Of a stretch of 64,000 nt of DNA, positions 25,620 through 36,100 are shown one piece after another. This DNA is from CAZFBA01 sp964517135 (GTDB taxonomy: Bacteria > Cyanobacteriota > Vampirovibrionia > JBFMGH01). The stretch spans positions 1-64,000 of the forward strand of contig CAZFBA010000011.1 in assembly GCA_964517135.1 (NCBI GenBank), written 5' to 3'. The notes under the pieces were generated by a model. That model saw only the letters and a list, made by a program, of their open reading frames with translations. It ran no database searches and was not told where the DNA came from. Within the stretch, counting starts at the first letter, position 1, and every line of letters begins with the position of its first letter. The translations under genes were made by a program, and so were the position numbers.

Positions 25620-26757
25620 AGGTATTAGTGCAATAGTCAAAAAAGAGTGGATACAGATCAAAAGAGATAAATATACTCTTATGATAATAATCTTTATGCC
25701 TGTTTTACAGTTGCTGGCAACCGGTCTGGCCATACAAAAAGATGTTAAAGACCTGCCTACTATAATCTTTGACCAGAATAAATCTAAATATAGCCGTGAA
25801 TTGATTGACTCTTTTCAAAACAGCCACTACTTTATACACAAATATAATGCCGAATCTCAAAAAAAGATCGTTCAAGAAATCACAGCTGGCAAGGCAAAGG
25901 TGGGAATAATTATTCCTGATGATTTTGAAAAAAGAATTCTCAGAGGCGAAACAGCTGAAATACGTATGATTGTTGATGGCACAAATGGAGGCCTGGCCAG
26001 ACTGGCAATAAATATGGGTTCATTAATAGCTTCTAATACTGGCGGCGAGTTTTTACAGGAACGTATGCGACGAATGAGCGTAAGTGCTGACGGCTTTGCT
26101 CCTAAGATCCAAAAGCCTATTGATATGCGAACACAAATTCTGTTTAACCCAGATCTCAAATTTGCTTTCTTTATTGTACCTGGGCTTTTAGGTATGATTC
26201 TGCAAATGCTGACGATGCTTTTTACCAGCTTTGCTATTGTCCGTGAGCGTGAAAGAGGAACACTTGAACAGCTTATGGTTACCCCTATAAAAAGCTACGA
26301 GTTAATGATAGGCAAAATTATCCCGTATACTGTTATTGGTTTTATAGATATGTTGCTGGCTCTTGCTGTTATGATATGGTTTTTCCAGATACAGGTTAGC
26401 GGTCAGCTATGGGTACTGATATTTACCTCAACTATCTTTCTTTTATGTTCACTTGCTATAGGCATGTTAATTTCTACACTTGCCCAAACACAGGTTCAGG
26501 CTATTCAAATAACTTTTTCAATATCTATACCTACTTTATTATTAACTGGTTTTGTCTTCCCGCTTGAACCTATACCCTTATACATCAAGTGGATCAGCTA
26601 TCTATTGCCGCTTACATACTACCTTGACATCATACGTGGTATTGTTATCAGGGGTGCAGGTATGCTAGAATTATGGGTTCCTACTCTTACACTTCTTTTG
26701 TTTGCCATTGGCCTAATTTATATCAGCGTTATAAGGTTTAGAAAGAAAATTGCATAA
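25612..26757 (+). CDS. ABC-2 type exporter permease
   Basis: 381 residues with the ABC-2 layout: one helix near 20-40, a large extracytoplasmic domain (about 45-175), then five helices (175-375). The cytoplasmic RERERGTLEQLMVTPI segment is the coupling motif of YhhJ/YbhR-type permeases, and YLLPLTYYLDIIRGI is also characteristic. It overlaps the ATPase gene by 8 bp, and the next gene begins 3 bp after its stop, so the four genes are one operon. Confidence 0.92.
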   Translation: MIKGISAIVKKEWIQIKRDKYTLMIIIFMPVLQLLATGLAIQKDVKDLPTIIFDQNKSKYSRELIDSFQNSHYFIHKYNAESQKKIVQEITAGKAKVGIIIPDDFEKRILRGETAEIRMIVDGTNGGLARLAINMGSLIASNTGGEFLQERMRRMSVSADGFAPKIQKPIDMRTQILFNPDLKFAFFIVPGLLGMILQMLTMLFTSFAIVRERERGTLEQLMVTPIKSYELMIGKIIPYTVIGFIDMLLALAVMIWFFQIQVSGQLWVLIFTSTIFLLCSLAIGMLISTLAQTQVQAIQITFSISIPTLLLTGFVFPLEPIPLYIKWISYLLPLTYYLDIIRGIVIRGAGMLELWVPTLTLLLFAIGLIYISVIRFRKKIA

Positions 26758-26760
26758 GCT

Positions 26761-28056
26761 ATGAATATGATTAAATATCGTTTTATAATTTTTATATTTT
26801 TGTTATTTACTATGTTTTCTGTAACACAGCTTGTTCAAGCTGAAGAAATTAAACCATTAAGCGATGATGATGACAACAAACCTATTGAAGTCTTTATAAG
26901 TACTAAAGAGGAGCCAGATCCACTCAAGCTCAGCCTTAATTCGACACTAAAACTGGCTGTAGAAAACAACCTTAATATCGCACTTCAAAAGGATAAAGTA
27001 AAAGAAAACAAATTAAAAGTTGATGAAGTAAAAAATAAAAAGCTTTTGTTGTTTTTTAAGTTTGCAAATTCCAGTGCTCTTGAAAATTCGGCTCAGTATT
27101 CTTTAGAAGCCTCAGAATCCAGGCTAAAAACAACTATTAATAATGTTATAACAGAGGCCTCAGTTAAGTACTATAAACTTGTTGAAGCTATATTAGCCAG
27201 AAATATTGCAGATGAGTTTCTTAAACAGGGTAAATTGTCTCTTGAACAGAATGAAAAACTTCTTAAACTTGGTAAAGCAACAAATTTTGAGGTTAAACAA
27301 ACTGAAGTATTTGTTGAAAGCTTAAAACAAAAGCAACTGGAATCTCAAATTGCTTATATGCTTTCTTCAGTAGACTTAGCGCAATATTTAAATCAAAAAA
27401 ACCTTAACATTAACATAATGCCAGAAGAATGTAATTTAAATTCAAAAAATAATGCTTCAATAGATGATATTAAAATGTTAAACCTGGTTAATGAAACCAT
27501 TTTGCTGACTGAATGTATTGAATTTGCCCTACAGAACAGACCAGAACTTGAGGAAATAAAATATAAAATACGCTCACTTGAAGAACTAAAAATGGCAACA
27601 AAATCTGATGAAATTAAGTCGAAGACAATTGATTCTCAGATCAGCCAGCTTAAAAAAACCCTTGAAATGCTTGAAAATACAGTTAAAGCAACTGTTACAC
27701 AGGCTTTACTAAAGTTAATAGGTTCAAAAAACCAGATAGAAGTTGCAAAGAAGAAGTGTGAGCTATCAATAAAAGCCCTGGATCAGGCATATATTACACG
27801 ATCAGAGGGATTTAGCACCAATAAAGATGTTCTTGATGCACAGATATACCTGGCAGGTGCAAAAAAGGATCTTATAAAAGCAATTATTGCTTACAATATA
27901 GCCCAGATTAAACTGCTTAACGAACTGGGCATAATAGATAAAGACATTATCAGCAAAAATACCCCTTTAAAACTCTCTAATAATAGAGGATCAAATAAGC
28001 AAAAACACACAGAGAATAAACTTTTAAACAGTAATGTTGAAACTATTAAACAATAA
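26761..28056 (+). CDS. TolC-like outer membrane efflux protein of the export operon
   Basis: 431 residues. Signal peptide to about residue 27 (LVQAEE). The OEP helical repeat is seen at LKLAVENNLNIALQ and again at ECIEFALQNRPELEE, with long Lys/Glu/Gln-rich coiled coils between. The C-terminus is Asn/Lys-rich. It likely supplies the outer-membrane channel for the preceding adaptor and ABC pair. It is shorter and more diverged than the protein at 18037 but shares the acidic FISTKEE unit after the signal. Confidence 0.75.
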   Translation: MNMIKYRFIIFIFLLFTMFSVTQLVQAEEIKPLSDDDDNKPIEVFISTKEEPDPLKLSLNSTLKLAVENNLNIALQKDKVKENKLKVDEVKNKKLLLFFKFANSSALENSAQYSLEASESRLKTTINNVITEASVKYYKLVEAILARNIADEFLKQGKLSLEQNEKLLKLGKATNFEVKQTEVFVESLKQKQLESQIAYMLSSVDLAQYLNQKNLNINIMPEECNLNSKNNASIDDIKMLNLVNETILLTECIEFALQNRPELEEIKYKIRSLEELKMATKSDEIKSKTIDSQISQLKKTLEMLENTVKATVTQALLKLIGSKNQIEVAKKKCELSIKALDQAYITRSEGFSTNKDVLDAQIYLAGAKKDLIKAIIAYNIAQIKLLNELGIIDKDIISKNTPLKLSNNRGSNKQKHTENKLLNSNVETIKQ

Positions 28057-28293
28057 ATCCTGTTATTGCAGCTAAACAAGCTTTTGCGAGATTTAAATTT
28101 TTAAAGAAACAGACTTATTTTAGTTTTATAAAATTTAAAAACTGTATTGTGTCATTATTTTTAATGCAAGATAGTTGCAACTAGCCAATATTTAAGATTT
28201 GTAACGATTTCCAATCATTTTCGGGTGACTTTCTTAATTATTTTAAGTTTTTGACGATGTAATATACAGGGTTTCGTAACAAGAAATTTTGGT

Positions 28294-29004
28294 ATGCGTA
28301 TAAAAAATCAAGGGTATAAGGGAAGCAATCTAGTTGAATACGTCATTCCTCTTGCGGTTATTGGCGTAGCAGTAGGTATTGCAATGTTTTCAATGTATTC
28401 AAATGATTCATTGAAATATTTTTTCGCCAGCTCTACCAATGCAGAAGTTGATAATGACACAATTATAATAAATAAAAACATAGGAAACCCTGCCGGTAAT
28501 GGAATAGAGATACTTAATTTACCAGAAGTAACACTACCGCAAGAAACTACCGGAGGAGTTGCTTCTGTTGATCCGTCAAACCCGGTAACTACAACTTCAA
28601 TACCTGCCACTACTGGCCAACCACCTGTAACCTTAGCCAGCGCTGATACTTCTTTACCTTCGGGTACAGAACCAGTTGAAACCACTGCTGCACTGGCATC
28701 AATGCCAAAAGATGGATCTTCCGTCGTTCTTAAATCAGCAAGTATCTCATCTGATTTCCCTACCTCAATGCTTAAATCAGCTTCTACAAAGTCAACCGGC
28801 AAATCAGGGGCTACCCCAGGCAGCACAGTTGTTAAAAAGAGTGTTGCTATGGCAGCTGCAAGTATTCCATCAGCAAAAGCAGGCGGTAGTGCTCCTGTTT
28901 TAAAATCAGCAGCAAAGGTAGCATCAGCTGCACCTGCATCTTATACGCCTACAATAGCCAGTGCAGTTAGAGCTGCAAGGATAACACCAGCACCAGCTAA
29001 ATAA
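28294..29004 (+). CDS. Prepilin-like protein with a long Ala/Ser/Thr/Pro-rich tail
   Basis: 236 residues. A short basic leader ends in Gly (NQGYKG), followed by SNLVEYVIPLAVIGVAVGIA. That is a class III or type IV prepilin pattern with Glu at position +5 after the presumed cleavage site. The remaining 190 residues are low-complexity (Ala, Ser, Thr, Pro, Val) with repeated LKSA units, and look disordered or cell-wall-spanning. No Shine-Dalgarno is obvious. A short protein at 47279-47521 shares the same N-terminal design. No pilus assembly gene is in the window. Confidence 0.6.
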   Translation: MRIKNQGYKGSNLVEYVIPLAVIGVAVGIAMFSMYSNDSLKYFFASSTNAEVDNDTIIINKNIGNPAGNGIEILNLPEVTLPQETTGGVASVDPSNPVTTTSIPATTGQPPVTLASADTSLPSGTEPVETTAALASMPKDGSSVVLKSASISSDFPTSMLKSASTKSTGKSGATPGSTVVKKSVAMAAASIPSAKAGGSAPVLKSAAKVASAAPASYTPTIASAVRAARITPAPAK

Positions 29005-29047
29005 ATCTAATCAGGAATAATAATCATTATTGATTATATCTGTCTCT

Positions 29048-30259
29048 TTATTCAAGAGGTACAAGATCTATGCAATAAGCTGGGCAAACCTGTACACAAA
29101 GATTACATCCTTTACAGTTATCGTTATTTACTTTATATTGCCTATTTTCAAGCTTATCAATTGCCATATGACCTCCATCACGGCAGGATATATAACATAA
29201 ACCACAATTAATGCAATCTTCATCTCTAATTTTAGCCCTAACAGTAATGTTTCTAGGTAATCCATCGTGCATAACAATGTTTGGAAGTGCTTTACCTATG
29301 ATATCAGTAACTTTAGAAATATTCTTCATTTCCATGTAGTTTGAAAGACCGGATTTAAAGTCATCAATAACTCTAAACCCTTTGTGCATTACAGCAGTGC
29401 AAATTTGAACATTTGATGCGCCAACCAGAAAAAACTCAACCGCATCACGCCAGGTTGAAACCCCTCCAGTGCCGGTAATTTCTATATCTACATATCGTTT
29501 GATTTCTGAGATTGTTTTAAGCGAAATAGGCTTAATAGCAGGTCCTGAAAGACCACTATAGGTTGATTTCCCTCCTACACTGGGGTAAGGTACAAATGTA
29601 TCCAGATCAATTCCCATCAATGATGGTATAGTATTGGAAGCACATACAGCATCTGCCCCGCCTTCTTTTATTTTTTCAACTACTTCGACTATATCTGCAA
29701 CCTGTGGAGTAATCTTGATAACAACAGGAACATTGCCGGCAGCTTCTTTTACCCATCCTGCAACAACTTTAGACAATTCAGGATCCTGGCCAAGCATTGC
29801 ACCGGGTTTTTTGCCCATACTTCCCTGTGGGCAGGAAAAGCTGCATTCAATAATATCAACCCCTGCTTTTACCAGTCTGCTGGCAAGCTGCTGCCAGTCT
29901 TCTTTTACTCCGCCCATCATGCTGCCTATTACTACCTTTTCAGGAAATTCTTTTTTGAGTATTTTAATTCTCTTTTCTATTTCATCAATATCATATTCTG
30001 AAACCAGGTCAATATTACCCAGTGCAGCTATACGCTTTCCTTCAAGCTCAACCGAACTCATCATAGGATAAACCAGATCTACTATTTCTTCTTTTACGTG
30101 TGTTGTTTTTAAAACTGCACCAGCCCAACCCATTTTAAAAGCATTTCTAACCATTTCAAGCTCATCAGATGGCGGGGCTGCTGCTAATATAAATGGATTT
30201 TCAAAATGAACACCGCAAAAGTCAACTGACAAGTCTTTTTGTTTATATAATGTTGCCAT
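29048..30259 (-). CDS. preA: Dihydropyrimidine dehydrogenase-type subunit PreA
   Basis: 403 residues. An N-terminal FMN-binding TIM barrel of the dihydroorotate-dehydrogenase family (substrate loop with SCPQGSMG near 144) is followed by two ferredoxin-type [4Fe-4S] motifs at the C-terminus, CINCGLCYISC and CKGCNLCVQVC. PreA with PreT interconverts uracil/thymine and their dihydro forms using NAD. GAGGT precedes the ATG and overlaps the end of preT, so the genes are coupled. Last gene of the ssnA-preT-preA operon. Confidence 0.88.
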   Translation of the reverse strand: MATLYKQKDLSVDFCGVHFENPFILAAAPPSDELEMVRNAFKMGWAGAVLKTTHVKEEIVDLVYPMMSSVELEGKRIAALGNIDLVSEYDIDEIEKRIKILKKEFPEKVVIGSMMGGVKEDWQQLASRLVKAGVDIIECSFSCPQGSMGKKPGAMLGQDPELSKVVAGWVKEAAGNVPVVIKITPQVADIVEVVEKIKEGGADAVCASNTIPSLMGIDLDTFVPYPSVGGKSTYSGLSGPAIKPISLKTISEIKRYVDIEITGTGGVSTWRDAVEFFLVGASNVQICTAVMHKGFRVIDDFKSGLSNYMEMKNISKVTDIIGKALPNIVMHDGLPRNITVRAKIRDEDCINCGLCYISCRDGGHMAIDKLENRQYKVNNDNCKGCNLCVQVCPAYCIDLVPLE

Positions 30260-30261
30260 AA

Positions 30262-31572
30262 TTAATTACCTCTTGCTAACTTTTCGTGTATTGCCCTGAC
30301 TGCTTTTTTAGCATTCCCAATAGATTCAACAGCTGTCTGGGTTCCTGTAATATCTCCACCAGCGTATACGTAAGGTATTGATGTTTCATATGTTTCAGGA
30401 TTAACCTCAATGAGACCTTTGCCGGTCAAGTTTAACCCGGCATTTCTTTCATAGAAGTCTTTATCAGCTTTCTGGCCAATAGCAAAAATTACATTGTCGA
30501 CATTAAATTCAACTGCAGTATCTTTCATTATAATGGGTTTTCGGCGGCCACTATCATCGGGTTCACCCAGTTCTACCTGATAACAGATTAACTTTTCTAC
30601 TTTTCCTTTGCCTTCAATTGCAGCCGGGGCCAGCAGATTTTGAAACATTACCCCTTCTCTTTGTGCCAGATCGATTTCAGCATCCTGAGCAGGCATTTCT
30701 TTGAAGGATCTCCTGTAAATGATGTATACATCCTGAACATTGAGCATTCTTACAGCGGTTCTGGCACAATCCATAGCCACATCACCACCACCTATTACAG
30801 CTACACGCCTACCAAGTGTTACATCATTTTTGATATACTTTCTCTTAAGAAAATCCAGAGCATAATAAACACCATTTAACTGACTTCCAGGTATATCTAA
30901 TTCTATCTCTTTTTCCATACCGATGGATATATAAACTGCATCAAAGCTTTTCTTAAGCTCCTCAATGTTTTTAATACGATGGTTGAAAACTATATCTACT
31001 CCATAATCAGTGATAAAGTTGATTTCACAGTTTACAATATCTCTATCAAGCTTGTATGAAGGTATACCTGATTTTAACAAGCCTCCAGCAAAGTCAGCTG
31101 CTTCATAAACAGTTACTTTATAGCCAAGCTTTTTAAATTCAAATGCTGCTGCAAGCCCACCCGGCCCTGCGCCAATGACTGCAACATTTTTACCATTATC
31201 AGAAAAAGATTTATCTGCTTTTAAGCCCATTTTTATTTGATAATCACTGGCAAACTTTTGCAAACCGGGTATATCAACTGGCTCATCCTGTTTTTTATTA
31301 CTACAATGGAGCTGACACAACCTTTCAGATGGGCATATTCTTGCACAGCTTGCACCAAATACATTATCTTCTCTGATTATCTTAGCGGCGCCGATAAAAT
31401 CTCCGGTTCTAATTTTTCTCAGGAAGTCAGCAACACGAACATTAGCAGGACAACCATCCTGGCATGGTGCATCATCGCACATTAAACATTTTGAACTTTC
31501 TGAAATAGCCTGATATTCAGTATAATTATCAAGCTTTTCTTCCTTTTCTTGATGATTATTTGTTTTAACCAT
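30262..31572 (-). CDS. preT: Dihydropyrimidine dehydrogenase-type subunit PreT
   Basis: 436 residues of the GltD-like flavin dehydrogenase family. The N-terminus binds iron-sulfur clusters (CLMCDDAPCQDGCPA and a second CARICPSERLC block). The FAD site GAGPGGLAAA and NAD site GGGDVAMDCART follow. It passes electrons from NAD(P)H to PreA. Preceded by AGAGGT; the gap to preA is 2 bp and the gap from ssnA is 36 bp. Confidence 0.88.
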   Translation of the reverse strand: MVKTNNHQEKEEKLDNYTEYQAISESSKCLMCDDAPCQDGCPANVRVADFLRKIRTGDFIGAAKIIREDNVFGASCARICPSERLCQLHCSNKKQDEPVDIPGLQKFASDYQIKMGLKADKSFSDNGKNVAVIGAGPGGLAAAFEFKKLGYKVTVYEAADFAGGLLKSGIPSYKLDRDIVNCEINFITDYGVDIVFNHRIKNIEELKKSFDAVYISIGMEKEIELDIPGSQLNGVYYALDFLKRKYIKNDVTLGRRVAVIGGGDVAMDCARTAVRMLNVQDVYIIYRRSFKEMPAQDAEIDLAQREGVMFQNLLAPAAIEGKGKVEKLICYQVELGEPDDSGRRKPIIMKDTAVEFNVDNVIFAIGQKADKDFYERNAGLNLTGKGLIEVNPETYETSIPYVYAGGDITGTQTAVESIGNAKKAVRAIHEKLARGN

Positions 31573-31608
31573 TTTAACCTCTATCTAACTCTCCAGACTT
31601 ATTATATT

Positions 31609-32949
31609 TTAATTTTCAAATCTTTCCCAAAATTTTTCTGCAATTTCCCTGGATTTTTTATTAATATCTGCTTCATCAATACCATCAATAGTTAAATTGC
31701 CGTCTTCCATAAGTACCTGACCATTGACAATAGTAGTCAAAACCTTTGATTTAGTAATGCCAAAAAGCATATGCCCCCAGAAATTAGAACTATTCAGGGG
31801 GGTTGGCGGATCATAGTCAAGAATTATAACATCTCCTGCTGCTTCAGGTTCTATAACACCAATTTTTTTACCAAATATTCTTGATGCTATTTCCGGGTTA
31901 TTTTTAGTAATAAGGGTTTCAACTTCTCCCCAGCCAGTATTCGGTGTTTGCCTTACGTGTTTATGTATCACATTAGCGATACCCAGCTCTTCAAACATAT
32001 TAAACGTCATGCCATCTGTTCCCAGCCCTGTCATAATACCTTTTTCCATAATACTAATTAGATCACAACAGCCTACGGCGTTATTCATGTTAGATTGAGG
32101 ATTGTGAACAACCATTGTATCAGTATTCTTAAGTATGTTTTGATCCTGTTCATCAATATGAATACAGTGTATAAAAATCGAGTTTGGCTTTGCAAGCCCA
32201 TACTTGTCTAATCTCTGTACCGGACTCAACTTATAATGAGCAATATTATAGTCTTTATCATATCTATCTTCTGCAACATGAATATGAACACCAGTATTAA
32301 GCCTCTCTACTTCCTCAGAAACAAAGGATAATGTTCTATCTGATAAAGTAAACATTGCATGAAGCCCAAACATCCCTTTTATCATGTCATCTTTTCTGTG
32401 TTTTTCAATAAACCGTATGTTTTCTTCAATGCCCTCATTGGCTATTTCTATGCCATCTCTGTCTGATACTTCATAGGCAAGTACTCCTCTCAAGCCAAGA
32501 GTATTGTATGCCTTTGATATTATGTCAAGAGAGTTTTTAACATTGTGCGGTGATGCATGGTGATCAATCAAAGTTGTTGTACCACACTTAATAGCTCCGA
32601 TTAAGGGTATTAAAGCACTGTAATGTAAATCCTCTGCAGATAATGATTTATCAAGGCGCCACCATAGCTTTTCTAAAATCTCTGCAAAATTCCGTGGTGG
32701 TGCCCCCTTTAGTGCACTACCACGTGCAAAGGTGCTATAAAGGTGCATATGTGTATTTATCATACCAGGCATAACAAGTTTGCCCTTTGCATCAATTACT
32801 TTAGCATACTTATAGATATCAGTAATAAGGTTTTGAGGTATAATATGCTTAATTACACCTTCTTCAATATAGATAGCATGGTCGTTTATGATCTTATTAT
32901 CTGTGCCAAAAGTTGCAATTAAACCATTTTTAATAAGTATACTGCTCAT
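31609..32949 (-). CDS. ssnA: SsnA-like putative aminohydrolase
   Basis: 446 residues of the amidohydrolase superfamily (ATZ/TRZ and SsnA group). Metal ligands appear as NTHMH, a His in HIHVAED, HCIHID, and the Asp in GLGTDGM. The block THMHLYSTFARG and the IDHHASPHN segment are typical of SsnA rather than cytosine or adenosine deaminases. The reaction of SsnA is not settled; it is commonly found in purine or hydantoin catabolic clusters of anaerobes. Here it leads an operon with preT and preA, suggesting ring-nitrogen compound degradation. AGAGGT precedes the ATG. Confidence 0.8.
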   Translation of the reverse strand: MSSILIKNGLIATFGTDNKIINDHAIYIEEGVIKHIIPQNLITDIYKYAKVIDAKGKLVMPGMINTHMHLYSTFARGSALKGAPPRNFAEILEKLWWRLDKSLSAEDLHYSALIPLIGAIKCGTTTLIDHHASPHNVKNSLDIISKAYNTLGLRGVLAYEVSDRDGIEIANEGIEENIRFIEKHRKDDMIKGMFGLHAMFTLSDRTLSFVSEEVERLNTGVHIHVAEDRYDKDYNIAHYKLSPVQRLDKYGLAKPNSIFIHCIHIDEQDQNILKNTDTMVVHNPQSNMNNAVGCCDLISIMEKGIMTGLGTDGMTFNMFEELGIANVIHKHVRQTPNTGWGEVETLITKNNPEIASRIFGKKIGVIEPEAAGDVIILDYDPPTPLNSSNFWGHMLFGITKSKVLTTIVNGQVLMEDGNLTIDGIDEADINKKSREIAEKFWERFEN

Positions 32950-33153
32950 TAACCTCTAACCACTCCTGTTTTAGCAAATTACATTTTAATTAAAATATTT
33001 AATTTCGTTCATTATATCATTAAAAATATTAATTAATAAAGTTTTGAAGTATTTTTTTCAGCCATTAATTACAGCTAAACCCTTTTAAAAGAGTATATTA
33101 GACAGAAATATATTATATGTATGTATTGTTTTTAAACTGTTTTAGTATTTATT

Positions 33154-36100
33154 TTAAGTTGTTTTTATTGTCTCTTTGGATTTTGCAGTTTTCATAAGCC
33201 TATGAACTTTATCAACCTGCAAGCAAAAAGCTTCAATTCTGGATATTATAACAGTAGGAAAAGGATTTCCGTCTGATTCAATAGACAGAAATGGCAATTT
33301 TGAGACTTCTCTGTATACTTCAAGGGTTTCAGTATCATCAGTTAGGTTTATCTTGTTTTCAAAAGTGGATTCAGCGTTTAATATAGCCTCTGTCACCCTT
33401 GTAGGAAGGCATGCAAATGGCCCAATAGATATAACACCCTGAACGTGGTTGAGAATCTCTTTAAAGAAAGCTCCAATAATAATAATAGGTTCTCCTGTTA
33501 GCTTTATGTCAACAAATTTTTTGCCCAGGTCAACAAGTTTCTCTATGTCAACTGGCTCAGAGAAACATAAGCCCGATTTCGCAAGTATAGACTTTATTTC
33601 TTTTTCATATTTGTATTGCATTTTACGTTTTAAATAGAACTTAAGATTATCTATTAGTGAAAAGTCAGACTCAAGAATACCTTCTTTTACCAGATAATCT
33701 ACATAATGCAGCCACTCAGTGGTAGTTGCAACGTGAGCAATGATATCCTTTTGAGCTAATCTGTCAAAAAGATCCTGGCAGGCAAATTCATTTTTTCGTA
33801 CAAATATTTCACCAAGAATAGAAACAATCTTAGCTTCATTTAAAGGGTATTTTTTAGGTATTTTAGATAAAGTATGAGCTACTTCTTCAAGGATATCATT
33901 TAATGTTTTAATATTGCCTGATTCAAAACATTCAATAATTTTACACCACTGATCATGGAATATATCAAAAGCATCTTCTTTATTAACTGCAAGAACTCTC
34001 AATGAATTTCTTATGTCATCCATAACATCTGAAACTATAATGGACTTTAAGATAGTTAGAGTGTTGCTAGTACCTATTCCTGCATAACTATTTTCAGAGG
34101 TAAGAGTTAACAGAGCAAGGTTTTTAATTTTATTTTTCTTTATAAACTTATTTAAGAATACATTATACTGTGCAAACCGGCAATTACCTGATGCAGTCGG
34201 CATAAAATATACAACGTGCTCATCTTCTTTTGCATTATTTTTCATGTATTTCTCAAGACTACCTGTCATTAAAATAAGGGGCAAGCACTCTTTGCAAGTG
34301 GTATTCTTGCGTCCTAATTTTAATGTAAGAAAGTCATTGCCTGGCAGTGCTGTTGCATGAAAACCCATACCCCTGAATGCTGCTGCTGCTGCTTCTGAAG
34401 TCAGGGTGCCCATTGAAGGGAACAGAAGATGAACTTTTTCATCTTTAACATTATGTTTTTGACCTTTATTATCGACAAAATATAGATCATTTTTAAGTAA
34501 TTCAATTTTTGCAGGTTTAAATATATTTACAGGCTGGTCATTTTTAAGCTTTCTAAATCTATCGATGATATCCAGCAGGGCTTCAATTCTAGTATTTACA
34601 CCAGCATCAGCAGTATGACTATCCAGTTCAAGTGTTAATGAGGGTTTAATGCCCATTATATCTCTAAAATATGTCAATAAAAATGAATCAGGACCACAGC
34701 TAAAGTTTGTTATAAATGTGCCAAATAATTGTGGATTATCTTTAATAAATTTTGCAGCTTTCAGTATATTTTGCCCCAGTGCCCAGGTTATATCTTCTTC
34801 TACCATAGTGCTTTCAAAAGGCAACATGTCGTAAGGTATAACATAGACACCTTTTGAGGCAAACTTTGCCGGTATACCAAGATTGGCTTCCGTAGCAAAA
34901 GCATTATATGATCTGCCATAAATAACTATAGCAAGAGCATCAGGATCTTTCTTGATGGTTTCTAGAATTTTTTTGCCTGTTAATTTGAGTTCTGCTTGAG
35001 ATTCAAGTTGCGATTTTACAGCAAATTCATAGGCATCTTTTGCGTTTGATGGGTTTATACCAAGGACGTAAGACATTTTAATAAAAGCATCTTCCTGAGA
35101 ATCAAGTCCACGTGAAAAATCAAGCACAGGCGAAAGCAGTCTGGCCTTTTGTTTATTTAGCTTTTCACGAAAAGCACTTCTAAGATAATAGGGTTCGCTT
35201 TGCAAGAGAAAACAGGTGCATTGATGTTCTTTTTTATAGCTATTGCTTTTTTCAACGTATAATTCAGTTACCTGTGGCAAGAAAATGTAGTCAGGGTTTT
35301 TGTTTAAGAGATCCGCAAATTGCCCGTGAGCAACCTCAGCAGGATAACAAAAACTTGATCCTTTTCTTTTCATTCCCTCTTCAAGAGTTTCGTCTGAAAT
35401 AATGACCTTAAACCCTAATTTAGTAAAGAAATTATAGTACAGAGGCATCAAAGTATTTGACAAAAATGACCTGTTAATACCTATAGTAGTAATGTTCTCT
35501 TCTTTTGGAGCAGGCATTAGATATTTGTTAAGTATAATATCCTGCCTTTTAGCAACATAATCATATTCACTGGTTTCATATTTCTTACCCTGTAAGAGAT
35601 TATAATACTTATTACAGGCTCCACCAAATGGATACCGCTTTCCTTCAATACCAATAAGTTTGATTTCACAGTTTCTATCGCAATTTTCTTTACCACCTTT
35701 ACAGTTGAACTCACCTAGATAAGCAACTTCTCTATCTTTAAGAGCATCAAGATCAAATAATTGAGGTTCTGTAATGCCTAAATTAATCCGGTTTTTTACT
35801 TCAAGTGCTACTCCAAAGGCACCCATAAGACCGGGTTCTGGCGGTACAATAATTTCTTTATCTATTAAACTTGCCATTGCAAGAGGTACGGCTTTGTTAT
35901 AACATACACCACCCTGCATAAAAATCTTCTTACCCACAGGACGGGCACCTTTTACCCTGTTGTCATAATTCATACATATTGAATAAACAAGACCTGCCAC
36001 TATATCATTTCTAGGAATACCTTCCTGTGAAGCACTTTTAATATCACTACTTATAAAAGCTGCACACTGGTCATTGAAATTAGGAGGCTTATTGCCTAAA

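Noticed and set aside
28308..28826. 172-codon minus-strand frame opposite the prepilin-like gene
   Set aside because: It mirrors a low-complexity plus-strand gene whose codon bias opens the reverse frame. It has no ribosome site or domain.
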